The notes beneath the pieces are model-generated. The model made no database searches. It was given only the letters and a program-made list of their open reading frames with translations, and was not told the DNA's origin. A program made the position numbers and the translations under genes. From Alphaproteobacteria bacterium (lineage in GTDB: Bacteria > Pseudomonadota > Alphaproteobacteria > CACIAM-22H2), in assembly GCA_016793165.1 (NCBI GenBank), contig JAEULA010000038.1, positions 1 to 35,405 of the forward strand: a DNA stretch of 35,405 nt. The letters run 5' to 3'. Below are positions 9,501 to 16,152 of this stretch, piece by piece. Every line of letters begins with the position of its first letter. The first letter of the stretch is position 1.

Positions 9501-10037
9501 GGCGCTCGGGCCTTCGCCGAGGCGGTCGCGCGCAATCTCGCCCGGCTCATGGCCTACAAGGACGAGTACGAGGTCGCGAGGCTCTATGTCGACGGGGCGT
9601 TCGCGCGCGCGCTCGCCGAGCAGTTCGAGGGCGACGCGCGCCCGACCTTCCATCTGGCGCCGCCGTTCCTCGCGAGGCCCGATCCGAACACCGGCGAGCC
9701 CGCCAAGCTGCGCTTCGGCCCCTGGATGCTCCACGTGTTCCGCGTGCTCGCGCGCCTCAAGCATCTGCGCGGGACGCGCTGGGACGTGTTCGGCCGCAGC
9801 GAGGAGCGGCGCATGGAGCGCGGCCTGATCGCTGCCTACGAGCAGCTCGTCGCCGAGCTGGCTGGCGGCTTGCGGCGCGACAACCACGCGCTCGCGGTGG
9901 AGATCGCCGATCTGCCGGACGCGATCCGGGGATTCGGGCACGTGAAGCGCGCGGCGGTCGCCGCGGCGAAGGAGAAGGAGGCCCGGCTGCTCGAGCGGTT
10001 CCGCGCGCCGCAGCCCCTGGGCGCCGCGGCGGAGTGA
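6561..10037 (+). CDS. indolepyruvate ferredoxin oxidoreductase family protein, fused alpha-beta form
   Basis: This 1158-residue, single-chain 2-oxoacid:ferredoxin oxidoreductase starts at GTG 6561, 4 bp after the kinase gene. The N-terminal half has the pyrimidine-binding GFISGYRGSPLG segment. FCSGCPHN (about 431-438), GIGCHGMIAF and LGDGTYSHSG (about 495) belong to the ThDP domain. CEGCGDCSRKSNC (from about 635) plus CNKDFSCLAGFCP is the cysteine-rich iron-sulfur region. GVGGTGVIT (from about 727) opens the gamma-type domain, with DSTGMSQKNGAV after it. The family oxidatively decarboxylates aryl- or branched-chain 2-oxoacids to acyl-CoA, reducing ferredoxin. Length and domain order match aerobic proteobacterial fused IORs. 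The operon links it to the SDR/kinase genes. Its exact oxoacid is unknown. Confidence 0.93.
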   Translation: MLAQVTLDDKYRLERGRVYLSGIQALVRLPLLQRARDRAAGLDTGGFISGYRGSPLGIYDRALAGAQDLLRANRIHFEPGLNEDLAATAIWGSQQLNLFEGATVDGVFGIWYGKGPGVDRCGDVFKHANGAGTARHGGVLAVMGDDHGSHSSTMPHQSELILVAAMMPILAPGSVQDYLDLGLAGFALSRFSGCWVGLKAVAQTVETSSSVDIDPARPTIVLPDDFAMPAGGLNIRRPDPSLEQERRLHGPRMDAVLAFARANRLDRVTMGAGPARLGIAAAGKAYLDVREALAELGIDERRAEQLGIRLYKIAMCWPLEPQGVLDFARGLDEIVVVEEKRGLIEDQIARILYNAPADTRPRLVGKRDERGAVLFPSNGEIGPTLVARVIGRRLLARPERLPEIEQRLARVEALEQRVAGIAPLLTRPPFFCSGCPHNTSTRLPEGSRGMAGIGCHGMIAFMPERRTPLWSHMGGEGMAWVGQAPFTKEKHVFQNLGDGTYSHSGLLAIRGAAASGVNITYKILYNDAVAMTGGQAVEGQLEVPQITRQVAAEGARRIVVVSDEPDKYGPGADFASGVEFRHRDELDAVQRELRDTPGLTILIYDQTCAAEKRRRRKRGTMPDPDRRVFINAAVCEGCGDCSRKSNCISVQPLETPLGRKRRIDQSACNKDFSCLAGFCPSFVTVSGARPRRQAGAPAASPTADLAAGLPLPTLPAASTWSIVVTGVGGTGVITVGALLGMAAHLEGKRCTVLDSTGMSQKNGAVMSHVRISASDTREHAARIPAGAADLLLACDIVVATGAAALGTVEAGRTRAVVNSTLVPPAAFILDRDMNFREAEMRAQIEQAAGPDRAVFLPATQLATALIGDAIASNVFMLGFAFQRGLLPVGLAALERAIELNGAAVRENRAAFAAGRRAAHDPAFVDATLGVAAAPGGAPRDLDSIVAHRAELLLSYQDAAYADRYRAVVDAARVAEERAVPGARAFAEAVARNLARLMAYKDEYEVARLYVDGAFARALAEQFEGDARPTFHLAPPFLARPDPNTGEPAKLRFGPWMLHVFRVLARLKHLRGTRWDVFGRSEERRMERGLIAAYEQLVAELAGGLRRDNHALAVEIADLPDAIRGFGHVKRAAVAAAKEKEARLLERFRAPQPLGAAAE

Positions 10038-10039
10038 GG

Positions 10040-11836
10040 TCAGTCGGCGGACGCCGCCGGGCGGAGCACGCCGCTCGATGTCGCGCGATCGTATTCGGGC
10101 AGCACGCGGGCATCGATCACCGCGACGCCACCCGACTTGACGGTCGCGATCGCCTCGGCGAGCCGCGCCGTCAGCTCGTCGTCCGTGCGCGCCGGGCCGA
10201 GGCCGACGGCGCCCTGGGCGCGCGCGAGCATGCCGATGTCGAAATCCGGGTCCGACATCCGCTGGCCGATCCAGCGATTCTCGGCGGGTCGAGAGCGTTG
10301 GCGCGCGACGCGATCCTGGTGAAGCTCGTCGTTGAAGAAGGACGTGTTGTTCGCGACGACCATCAACAGCGGCACCCGGTAGTGCACGGCGGTCCACAGC
10401 GCCGTCACGCCCATCAGGAAATCGCCGTCGCCGACCACGGCGACGGGCAGCCGATCGCTGCCGCGCAGGGCCAGCGCCGCACCGACGGCCATGCCGGGGC
10501 CGCCGCCGATTCCGCCGCCGCCGTCGAAGCCGAGATAGGACAGCGGGTGGTCGAAGTCGCACAGCCTCCCCGGCCAGCCGATCGGCAGGCGGATGTAGCT
10601 CGGACGATGCGCACGCAGCGAGCCGGCCACGACCTCGGCGAAGCGCGCCACGGGAAGCCCCGCCGATTCCGCCGTCGCGCCGGTGCCGGAGGGCGGCGGC
10701 GGATGGATCGTGGCGGGCGGCCAGCTGACGCGACCCTCGCGCCCGCGTCCCTCGAGGGCCGCAAGCAGCAGCGGCACGGTGGCGTCGGGTGATGCGAGCA
10801 GGGGGATGTCGACCGGCGGCAAGCCGAGATGATCCTTCCCCCAGCCGTTATGCGCGTACTGGTCCACGGAGCAGTGGATGATCGTCGACGTGGGCGCCGC
10901 GCCGCCCCAGGCCCGCGTCAGCGTGCCGGCGAGATCGACGAAGTCGAGGCTGAGCACGACGTCGGCGGCCCGGATCGTCGCCGCCGCGGCGTCATCGATG
11001 AACAGGCCGGGCGCATGCGGATGCAGTCTGTGTCGTGTCGGAAAGGCCGCGCCGACGCGCAGGTCCGTCACCACGCGCGCCGTGATGGCCTCGGCGAGCG
11101 CGATGCGCTGACTCCAGGCCGCCTCGTCGCGCGACGAGCGCCCGGCCAGGATCAACGGCCGCGCGGCCGTCGCCAGGAGATCCGCGGCCGCCTTGACCAT
11201 GGCTGGGTTGGGAGCAGCCGGCTGGCCGGGTTGGAACCGGGCGACGTGCGGGAGCACGACGGAGTCGTTGAGTTCCTGCTCCTGTACGCCGGCGTCGAGG
11301 CACACGTAGACGGGCCCCGCGGGCGCGGTGCAGGCGATGACGTTCGCCCGCAGCAGGGATTCGAGGGTGGCCCCGACCGATGTCGGCTGGTCGTCCCATT
11401 TCGTGTAGCCGCGAACGAGGCTCGGCAGGTCCGACGTCGTGTGCAGCCAATCGACCCAGGGCCGCCGCTTGGTCGCGTCGAGCGGCCCCTGGGCGCCGAG
11501 GATCAGCATCGGCACGCGATCGCACCAGGCGTTGAAGATCGCCATCGTCGCGTGCATCAGGCCGACATTGCTGTGCAGGGCGACCGCCATGGGCCGGCCG
11601 GTCACCTTCGCCCAGCCGTGCGCGAGCGCGACCGCATGCTCCTCGTGCACGCAGAGAAGAAGCTGCGGCGCGCGATTGCCGAGGAAGTTGACGAGGCTGT
11701 CGTGCAGCCCGCGGAAGCTCGCGCCCGGCGTCAGACTGACGTGCTCGAAGCCCATCGCGTTCAACGTCTGCGCGATGGCGTCGCTGCCCCAGCCCATACG
11801 GGGATTGCGCGTGCCCTCGGGCCGTTCGACGTCCAT
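10040..11836 (-). CDS. thiamine pyrophosphate-binding enzyme (acetolactate synthase/benzoylformate decarboxylase superfamily)
   Basis: This 598-residue ThDP enzyme has the three-domain layout of the POX/BFD/AHAS superfamily. The catalytic glutamate is in HEEHAVALAHG (Glu65). The middle domain spans about 190-330. The ThDP/Mg motif begins GDG at 469-471 and closes with NN at 496-497. The start is set at ATG 11836 because a GGGGAG Shine-Dalgarno lies 8 bases upstream; the frame is open 12 codons further, but without a ribosome site. Family members decarboxylate a 2-oxoacid or carboligate two. A proline-rich linker (IHPPPPSG, near residue 390) is unusual. It follows the LysR gene by 55 bp in an operon with an HpcH/HpaI aldolase, so its substrate may be the aldolase's 2-oxoacid. 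It is convergent with the IOR gene, only 2 bp apart. Confidence 0.88.
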   Translation of the reverse strand: MDVERPEGTRNPRMGWGSDAIAQTLNAMGFEHVSLTPGASFRGLHDSLVNFLGNRAPQLLLCVHEEHAVALAHGWAKVTGRPMAVALHSNVGLMHATMAIFNAWCDRVPMLILGAQGPLDATKRRPWVDWLHTTSDLPSLVRGYTKWDDQPTSVGATLESLLRANVIACTAPAGPVYVCLDAGVQEQELNDSVVLPHVARFQPGQPAAPNPAMVKAAADLLATAARPLILAGRSSRDEAAWSQRIALAEAITARVVTDLRVGAAFPTRHRLHPHAPGLFIDDAAAATIRAADVVLSLDFVDLAGTLTRAWGGAAPTSTIIHCSVDQYAHNGWGKDHLGLPPVDIPLLASPDATVPLLLAALEGRGREGRVSWPPATIHPPPPSGTGATAESAGLPVARFAEVVAGSLRAHRPSYIRLPIGWPGRLCDFDHPLSYLGFDGGGGIGGGPGMAVGAALALRGSDRLPVAVVGDGDFLMGVTALWTAVHYRVPLLMVVANNTSFFNDELHQDRVARQRSRPAENRWIGQRMSDPDFDIGMLARAQGAVGLGPARTDDELTARLAEAIATVKSGGVAVIDARVLPEYDRATSSGVLRPAASAD

Positions 11837-11891
11837 GCCTCGATCTCCCCGCGTCGCCTCGCGCGCCTGCAACGTCGGGCAATCGTCGCGG

Positions 11892-12884
11892 TCAGCGCTT
11901 GTACTTTCTTGCGACTTTCGGGCGCCGCTTGGCTGCGACGCGCTTGGATCCGCGCGGCGGCGCGGCGCGGATGGCGGGCGCGGCTCCGGCTCCGGATGCC
12001 CGTCCGGCCTGCGCGATCAGCCAGTCGCGGAAGGCGGCGACGACGGGCGGGAGGCGATGGCCCGCGGCGCGCGTCACGAAGTAGCCGCGCCCGGTCCTCA
12101 GCTCGACCGGAAACGGCATGAGGAGCCTTCCGGCCGCGAGCTCGTCGGACACGAAGTCGGATTGGGCGATCGCCAGGCCCAGGCCGTCGATCGCCGCCTG
12201 GTAGGCGAGCACCGAGGCGCCGAAGCGCAGGCCGCCGACATCGGGGACGTCGGGCTTGCCGATGAAGTCGAGCCAATGACGCCACTCGCCCGGGCGCTTG
12301 AGCGAATGGAGCAGCACGTAGCGTCGCAACTCGTCCAGGCTGGCGGGCGGTGGTCGACCGTCCGCCAGCTGCGGCCGGCAGACCATGACCAGGCATTCGT
12401 CGATCAGCGGCGCGACCTCGAGACGGGGCCAGGACCCGTCGCCATAGGAGATTGCCAGGTCGAAGTCGTCGCGATCGAAGTCGATGAACTCCTGCGAGGT
12501 GGAGATCCGCACCTCCGCCCCGGGGTGGCGCGCGCTGAACCCGCCGAGGCGCGGCAGGAGCCAGCGGCTGGTGAAGGTCGGCGGGGCGATCAGCCGCACG
12601 ATCTCGGCGTCGCGCGCGCCGAGAAGCTGCGCCGTGCCGTCGTGGATGAGGGTCAGGGCCCGGTGCAGCGTCTCGAAATAGGACTGCCCTTCGCGGGTGA
12701 GGGTCACGCCGCGGTGGTGGCGATGGAACAGCGCGACGCCGAGCGAGCGCTCGAGGCCGACGATGTGGCGGCTGACCGCTCCCTGCCCGACGCACAGCTC
12801 GTGCGCCGCCTCGGTGAAGCTGCAATGGCGCGCCGCCGCCTCGAAGGCGCGCAGCGCGTTCAAAGCAGGCAGCCGGAAGCGCAT
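11892..12884 (-). CDS. LysR family transcriptional regulator (GcvA-like)
   Basis: This 330-residue protein has a winged-helix domain at about 5-65 (LNALRAFEAAARHCSFTEAA and then GQGAVSRHI). It is followed by a LysR substrate-binding domain (about 90-300) with the FDLAISYGDG element typical of GcvA-type members. The last 25 residues are an Ala/Pro/Lys/Arg-rich tail ending KVARKYKR, beyond the normal domain end. The gene starts 4 bp after the aldolase stop and precedes the ThDP gene, so it is co-transcribed with its probable targets. A perfect LysR-type box at 13702-13724, just upstream of the operon, is a likely autoregulatory operator. The inducer is unknown. Confidence 0.92.
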   Translation of the reverse strand: MRFRLPALNALRAFEAAARHCSFTEAAHELCVGQGAVSRHIVGLERSLGVALFHRHHRGVTLTREGQSYFETLHRALTLIHDGTAQLLGARDAEIVRLIAPPTFTSRWLLPRLGGFSARHPGAEVRISTSQEFIDFDRDDFDLAISYGDGSWPRLEVAPLIDECLVMVCRPQLADGRPPPASLDELRRYVLLHSLKRPGEWRHWLDFIGKPDVPDVGGLRFGASVLAYQAAIDGLGLAIAQSDFVSDELAAGRLLMPFPVELRTGRGYFVTRAAGHRLPPVVAAFRDWLIAQAGRASGAGAAPAIRAAPPRGSKRVAAKRRPKVARKYKR

Positions 12885-12888
12885 CGCG

Positions 12889-13662
12889 CTATCGGGACTC
12901 GAGCGTGCGGTACTCGTCGACCCATTGCCGCGCCTGGGTCTCGAGCGCCTTCACATCGGTGTTCAGCGTCACGAAGGTGAACCCGCGCCGCACGAGCTCG
13001 TCGGCGCGCGCCGGTGTCGGCGCGAAGATGCCCGCGATCAGGCCCCGGGCGCGGCACGCCGCAAGGATCCGCTCGACGGCACGGTCGACGACCGGGTCGA
13101 AGGCGTCGAGCCGCGCCGGACGGCCGAGCGAGAGCGACAGGTCGCCCGGCCCGATATAGATGCCCGTGAGGCCCGGGACGGCCGCGATCGCCTCGACGTT
13201 CTCGACGCCTTCCGCGGTCTCGATCATCGCCATCGCGCTCACGCTCTCGGCGGCGGCCGCGGCATAGCCCGGGCCGTGAATCAGGCCGGCGCGGATCGGA
13301 CCCAGGCTGCGCTCGCCCCGCGGCGGATAGCGCACGTAGCGGACGAGGCGGTCGGCCTGCTCCGCCGTGCCGATCATCGGGCAGGTCACGCCCAGCGCGC
13401 CGGCGTCGAGCACTTTCATGATGATCGCAGGATCCAGCCACGGGACCCGCACCATCGGCACGACGTCGCAGGCCGTGAGCGCCTGCAGCATGCGCACGGC
13501 GTCGGCGTATTCGATCAGGCCGTGCTGCAGGTCGAGCGTGACGACATCGAAGCCCTGGCGGGCGTAGACCTCGCCCGAGAACGCGCCGGGCATCATGCAG
13601 TAGCCGTTGACGAGCGCGCGCCGCCCCGCCAAGCGCTGCCTCAGCCCGATGGGCCCGGCCAT
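12889..13662 (-). CDS. HpcH/HpaI aldolase family protein
   Basis: This 257-residue class II (metal-dependent) aldolase-type TIM barrel has all HpaI landmarks. His47 lies in TLDLQHGLIEY and Arg72 in VRVPW. Glu148 (MIETAEG) and Asp174 (IGPGDLSLS) are the metal ligands. The family reversibly cleaves 4-hydroxy-2-oxoacids to pyruvate (or oxaloacetate/glyoxylate analogues) plus an aldehyde. ATG 13662 is preceded by GGGGGAGGGA, a very strong ribosome-binding site, which rules out the longer open frame. It is the first gene of a minus-strand operon with the LysR regulator and the ThDP enzyme. Aldol cleavage followed by 2-oxoacid decarboxylation is a reasonable but unproven pathway. Confidence 0.92.
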   Translation of the reverse strand: MAGPIGLRQRLAGRRALVNGYCMMPGAFSGEVYARQGFDVVTLDLQHGLIEYADAVRMLQALTACDVVPMVRVPWLDPAIIMKVLDAGALGVTCPMIGTAEQADRLVRYVRYPPRGERSLGPIRAGLIHGPGYAAAAAESVSAMAMIETAEGVENVEAIAAVPGLTGIYIGPGDLSLSLGRPARLDAFDPVVDRAVERILAACRARGLIAGIFAPTPARADELVRRGFTFVTLNTDVKALETQARQWVDEYRTLESR

Positions 13663-13701
13663 TCGTCCCTCCCCCGCATGATCGCGCTGACGCGCGATCT
13701 C

Positions 13702-13724
13702 TCGCATCACTTTTCCCGATGCGA
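13702..13724. promoter_or_regulatory. LysR-type operator (TCGCATC-N9-GATGCGA)
   Basis: A perfect 7-bp inverted repeat with a 9-bp AT-rich spacer contains the classic LysR box ATC-N9-GAT, with T-N11-A at 707 and 719. It sits 40 bp upstream of the aldolase-LysR-ThDP operon and 18 bp upstream of the earliest AraC-gene start, in the middle of the divergent spacer. That is where a LysR regulator encoded in one of the operons would bind. The dyad is seen directly; the assignment to the 11892-12884 regulator is inference. Confidence 0.65.
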
Positions 13725-13742
13725 CGATACCAATAACATGAT

Positions 13743-14177
13743 TTGAAGCGCCATGACGCGCTGGGGACACTGCGTCGCATGCGGTCCTGCGCGGCAGCCA
13801 CCTCCGGATCGATCGACGACGAAACGCATTGCCGTTTCGACGGCGGCTCCGGCGACATCGTCGGCGAGGCGATCGCCTTCATCGAGGCGAACTTCTGCGA
13901 GCGCATCACGCTGCGCGACATCCAGGCCGCGACGGGAACCAACCCCTACAAGTTGATCCGGGCGTTCCGGCGCCGGCTCGGAATGACGCCCTACGCATTC
14001 ATCATCGATCGACGCATCACGCGCGGCACCGAGCTTATTGAGCAGGGCGAACCGACCGCCCGCGTTGCCGCCGAGCTGGGCTTCGTCGATCAGAGCCACT
14101 TCACCCGCTACTTCAAGCGCCGTCATGGCGCGCCGCCCCGGCAGTACCTCTCCCTGTTGCGCGCCAAGGGCGCCTGA
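13743..14177 (+). CDS. small helix-turn-helix regulator, AraC family DNA-binding domain only
   Basis: This is a protein of up to 144 residues. AraC-type double helix-turn-helix sequence fills residues 40-140: ITLRDIQAATG for the first motif, and ARVAAELGFVDQSHFTRYFK as the second, highly typical motif. The usual N-terminal effector-binding cupin (about 150 residues) is absent, so it resembles MarA/SoxS-size proteins or a truncated AraC regulator. The longest frame begins at a TTG (13743) with no clear ribosome site; ATG 13779 (132 residues) is an equally likely start. It lies 20 bp upstream of the lyase-family gene in the same direction, suggesting co-transcription. Its residues 1-35 show no recognisable domain. 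Confidence 0.8.
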   Translation: MKRHDALGTLRRMRSCAAATSGSIDDETHCRFDGGSGDIVGEAIAFIEANFCERITLRDIQAATGTNPYKLIRAFRRRLGMTPYAFIIDRRITRGTELIEQGEPTARVAAELGFVDQSHFTRYFKRRHGAPPRQYLSLLRAKGA

Positions 14178-14197
14178 TGCCGCCGAGGAGGCGGGAC

Positions 14198-15079
14198 ATG
14201 AACGGACGCCCGACGCTCCTCGATGCGGTTCGCCGCGAAACCCCGCTGATCCTGCCGCTGGCGCACGACGCCCTGTCCGCGCGCCTGATCGAGCGCGCCG
14301 GGTTCCACGCCTTCGCCATCGGCGGCTCCGCCATGCTGGCGTCGCGATACGCGCTCCCCGACCTCGGGATCGCGGCGCTGGGCGAGATGGTCGCCGGCGC
14401 CCGCGACGTCGCGGCGGCGAGCCGCCTGCCTTTCGTGATGGACGGCGACGACGGCTATGGCGACGTCAAGAGCGTGCGGCAGCTCATGCGGCTCTATGCC
14501 GAGCTCGGCGTCGGCGGCGTCGTGCTCGAGGACCAGGGCCGCTCCGGCAAGCAGCCCGGCGACAGCCGGTCGAAGGGCGTCGTGCCGACCGAGGAGCTGG
14601 AGGGGAAGATCCGCGCCGCACGCGCCGCGCGCGAGGGCGCGGAGCCCCTGATCATCGCGCGCAGCGACGCACGTCCGATCGAGGGGCTCGACGCGGCGAT
14701 GCGCCGGTGCGAGCGCTACCTCGCCGCGGGCGCCGAAGGCGTGTTCATCCCGGGACTGCGGGACGCGGCCGAGATCGAGCGGGTCGGTGCGGCGTTCCGC
14801 GGCGTCCAGCTGATGCTGGCGCTGGTCGACGGTGGCGGCACGCCGTGGTTGCCGCCGGCCGAGCTGGGCCGGATGGGGTTCACGATGATCTCCTATCCGG
14901 GCGCGACGATGCTGCGTGCGGTCGCTGCGATCGTCGACGGCCTCGCCGAGCTTCGCGAGGCGGCCCGGGGCGGTGCGATGAAGCCGTTCGATCGCCATGC
15001 GGCCGCACGGGCCGCGATGGACGGCGCGCTGGATCTCGCGGCGTGGCGGGAGTTCGAGGGCAAGTTCGCCGGCACTTGA
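14198..15079 (+). CDS. isocitrate lyase/phosphoenolpyruvate mutase family protein
   Basis: This is a 293-residue TIM barrel of the ICL/PEPM superfamily. Metal-binding elements are MDGDDGYGD (81-89), VLEDQ (109-113) and ARSDA (154-158). SYPG near residue 235 matches the family's late strand. GGAGGCGGGAC places the ribosome site 6-8 bases before ATG 14198. The mobile loop normally carries K[KR]CGH in isocitrate, methylisocitrate and dimethylmalate lyases. Here it reads GRSGKQPGDSRSKG (114-127), so the catalytic Cys and His are missing. Oxaloacetate decarboxylase-like or other non-canonical members also lack it. Neighbours (binding protein, LeuCD-like hydro-lyase) suggest C-C cleavage of an alkylated malate-like acid. 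No phosphonate genes are near. Confidence 0.88.
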   Translation: MNGRPTLLDAVRRETPLILPLAHDALSARLIERAGFHAFAIGGSAMLASRYALPDLGIAALGEMVAGARDVAAASRLPFVMDGDDGYGDVKSVRQLMRLYAELGVGGVVLEDQGRSGKQPGDSRSKGVVPTEELEGKIRAARAAREGAEPLIIARSDARPIEGLDAAMRRCERYLAAGAEGVFIPGLRDAAEIERVGAAFRGVQLMLALVDGGGTPWLPPAELGRMGFTMISYPGATMLRAVAAIVDGLAELREAARGGAMKPFDRHAAARAAMDGALDLAAWREFEGKFAGT

Positions 15080-15119
15080 ACGCGGCGTCCGGTACCAACG
15101 AAAACTCGAGGAGGAAGCG

Positions 15120-16115
15120 ATGAAGAGGTTGATTCACGGGTTTGCGGTCCTGGGCCTGGTTGCGGCCCTGACGGGCCTCCCGGCCGGAGCCGGCGCGCTG
15201 GAGCTCGCGGTCTCCAACTACGCCGTCTCTCCCGGCGGCTTTCCGCACGGCATCGCCCTGGTGAAGGGCTTCTACAAGGAGCAGGGCATCGACGTGACCG
15301 CGATCCGCAGCTCGCCCGGCTCGTCGCCGGCGATCCGCGAGATGATCGCCGGCAACCTGCCCTTCGCGGAGGCCGGGATCACCGGCGCCATCGGGGCGAT
15401 CAAGGCCGGCGCGGACATCAAGATCATCGGGAGCTCGGTCAACACCTTCTCCGAGGTCAACTGGATCACCATGCCGAATTCCTCGGTGAAGGGGATCGAG
15501 GATCTCAAGGGCCGCAAGGTCGGCTTCACGTCGCCGCGTTCGGCGACGCACATGCTGGCCGTGCTGCTGGCGAAGCGCGCCGGGCTCAAGCTCGACGAGC
15601 TCCAGCTCACCTCGGCGGGCAGCTTCCCGCAGGCGATGACGGCGCTCGAGGTCGGCGGCATCGACGTGGTGCCGATGGTCGAGCCCAACTTCACCGTCAA
15701 CGGCCACAAGTACCGGTTGCTCGCGCGCGGCAACCAGGTCTTCCCGCCGATGAGCAACACCCTGTCGCTGACGACCGGCAAGTGGGCGCGCGAGAATCCG
15801 CAGGTGCTGCGCGCGATCATGGCGGGGCGGCGAAAGGGCGTGGAGTTCCTCGTCGCCAATCCGAAGGAGTCGGCGGAGATCCTGGCGCCGATCTACAAGC
15901 AGCCCGCCGCGGTGATCGAGCAGGTCATCATCAACCTGCGCGACCACGGCGCGGTCGACGGCGTCGCCTATTGGGGCCTCGGCGACATCAAGGTGAAGCC
16001 GATCGAAAACATCCTCGAGGGGGCGATGACGACGGGCGAGATCACCGAGTCCTACGACTTCCGGGCGCTGCTCGACGACTCGTTCCTGCCGGCCGACCTC
16101 AAGGGACTGCGCTGA
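15120..16115 (+). CDS. ABC transporter substrate-binding protein (NMT1/SsuA/TauA-like)
   Basis: This is a 331-residue periplasmic binding protein. The N terminus MKRLIHGFAVLGLVAALTGL is a Sec signal peptide, probably cleaved after AGA near residue 26. FPHGIALVKGFYKEQGIDV and DLKGRKVGFTSPRSATHMLA are typical of the NMT1/THI5-SsuA fold. GAGGAGG lies 6 bases upstream of ATG 15120. It follows the lyase gene by 40 bp. Its cognate permeases and ATPase are most likely the convergent minus-strand genes at 16140-18462. Family ligands include sulfonates, taurine, nitrate, pyrimidines and aromatic or aliphatic acids. The metabolic context favours a carboxylic acid, but ligand identity cannot be read from the sequence. 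Confidence 0.9.
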   Translation: MKRLIHGFAVLGLVAALTGLPAGAGALELAVSNYAVSPGGFPHGIALVKGFYKEQGIDVTAIRSSPGSSPAIREMIAGNLPFAEAGITGAIGAIKAGADIKIIGSSVNTFSEVNWITMPNSSVKGIEDLKGRKVGFTSPRSATHMLAVLLAKRAGLKLDELQLTSAGSFPQAMTALEVGGIDVVPMVEPNFTVNGHKYRLLARGNQVFPPMSNTLSLTTGKWARENPQVLRAIMAGRRKGVEFLVANPKESAEILAPIYKQPAAVIEQVIINLRDHGAVDGVAYWGLGDIKVKPIENILEGAMTTGEITESYDFRALLDDSFLPADLKGLR

Positions 16116-16127
16116 TCCGGGCCGGCG

Positions 16128-16152
16128 CCGGCGGGTCGCTCAGACCCGCCGG
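16128..16152. terminator. GC-rich hairpin between convergent genes (putative bidirectional terminator)
   Basis: A perfect 10-bp stem (CCGGCGGGTC with GACCCGCCGG) and a 5-base GCTCA loop lie between the binding-protein stop (16115) and the permease. The stop codon of the minus-strand permease is in the loop and arm. There is no T-run on either side, so intrinsic termination is uncertain. It could instead stabilise 3' ends. Confidence 0.4.

Noticed and set aside
6495..10562. 1355-codon minus-strand open frame opposite the indolepyruvate oxidoreductase
   Set aside because: It runs across real gene ends on both strands and has no domain motifs; the plus-strand frame shows intact ThDP and iron-sulfur motifs.
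14198..15079. PEP mutase of a phosphonate biosynthesis cluster
   Set aside because: No phosphonopyruvate decarboxylase of the usual size, aminotransferase or other phosphonate genes are adjacent. The ThDP enzyme at 10040-11836 is a long POX/AHAS-type protein.
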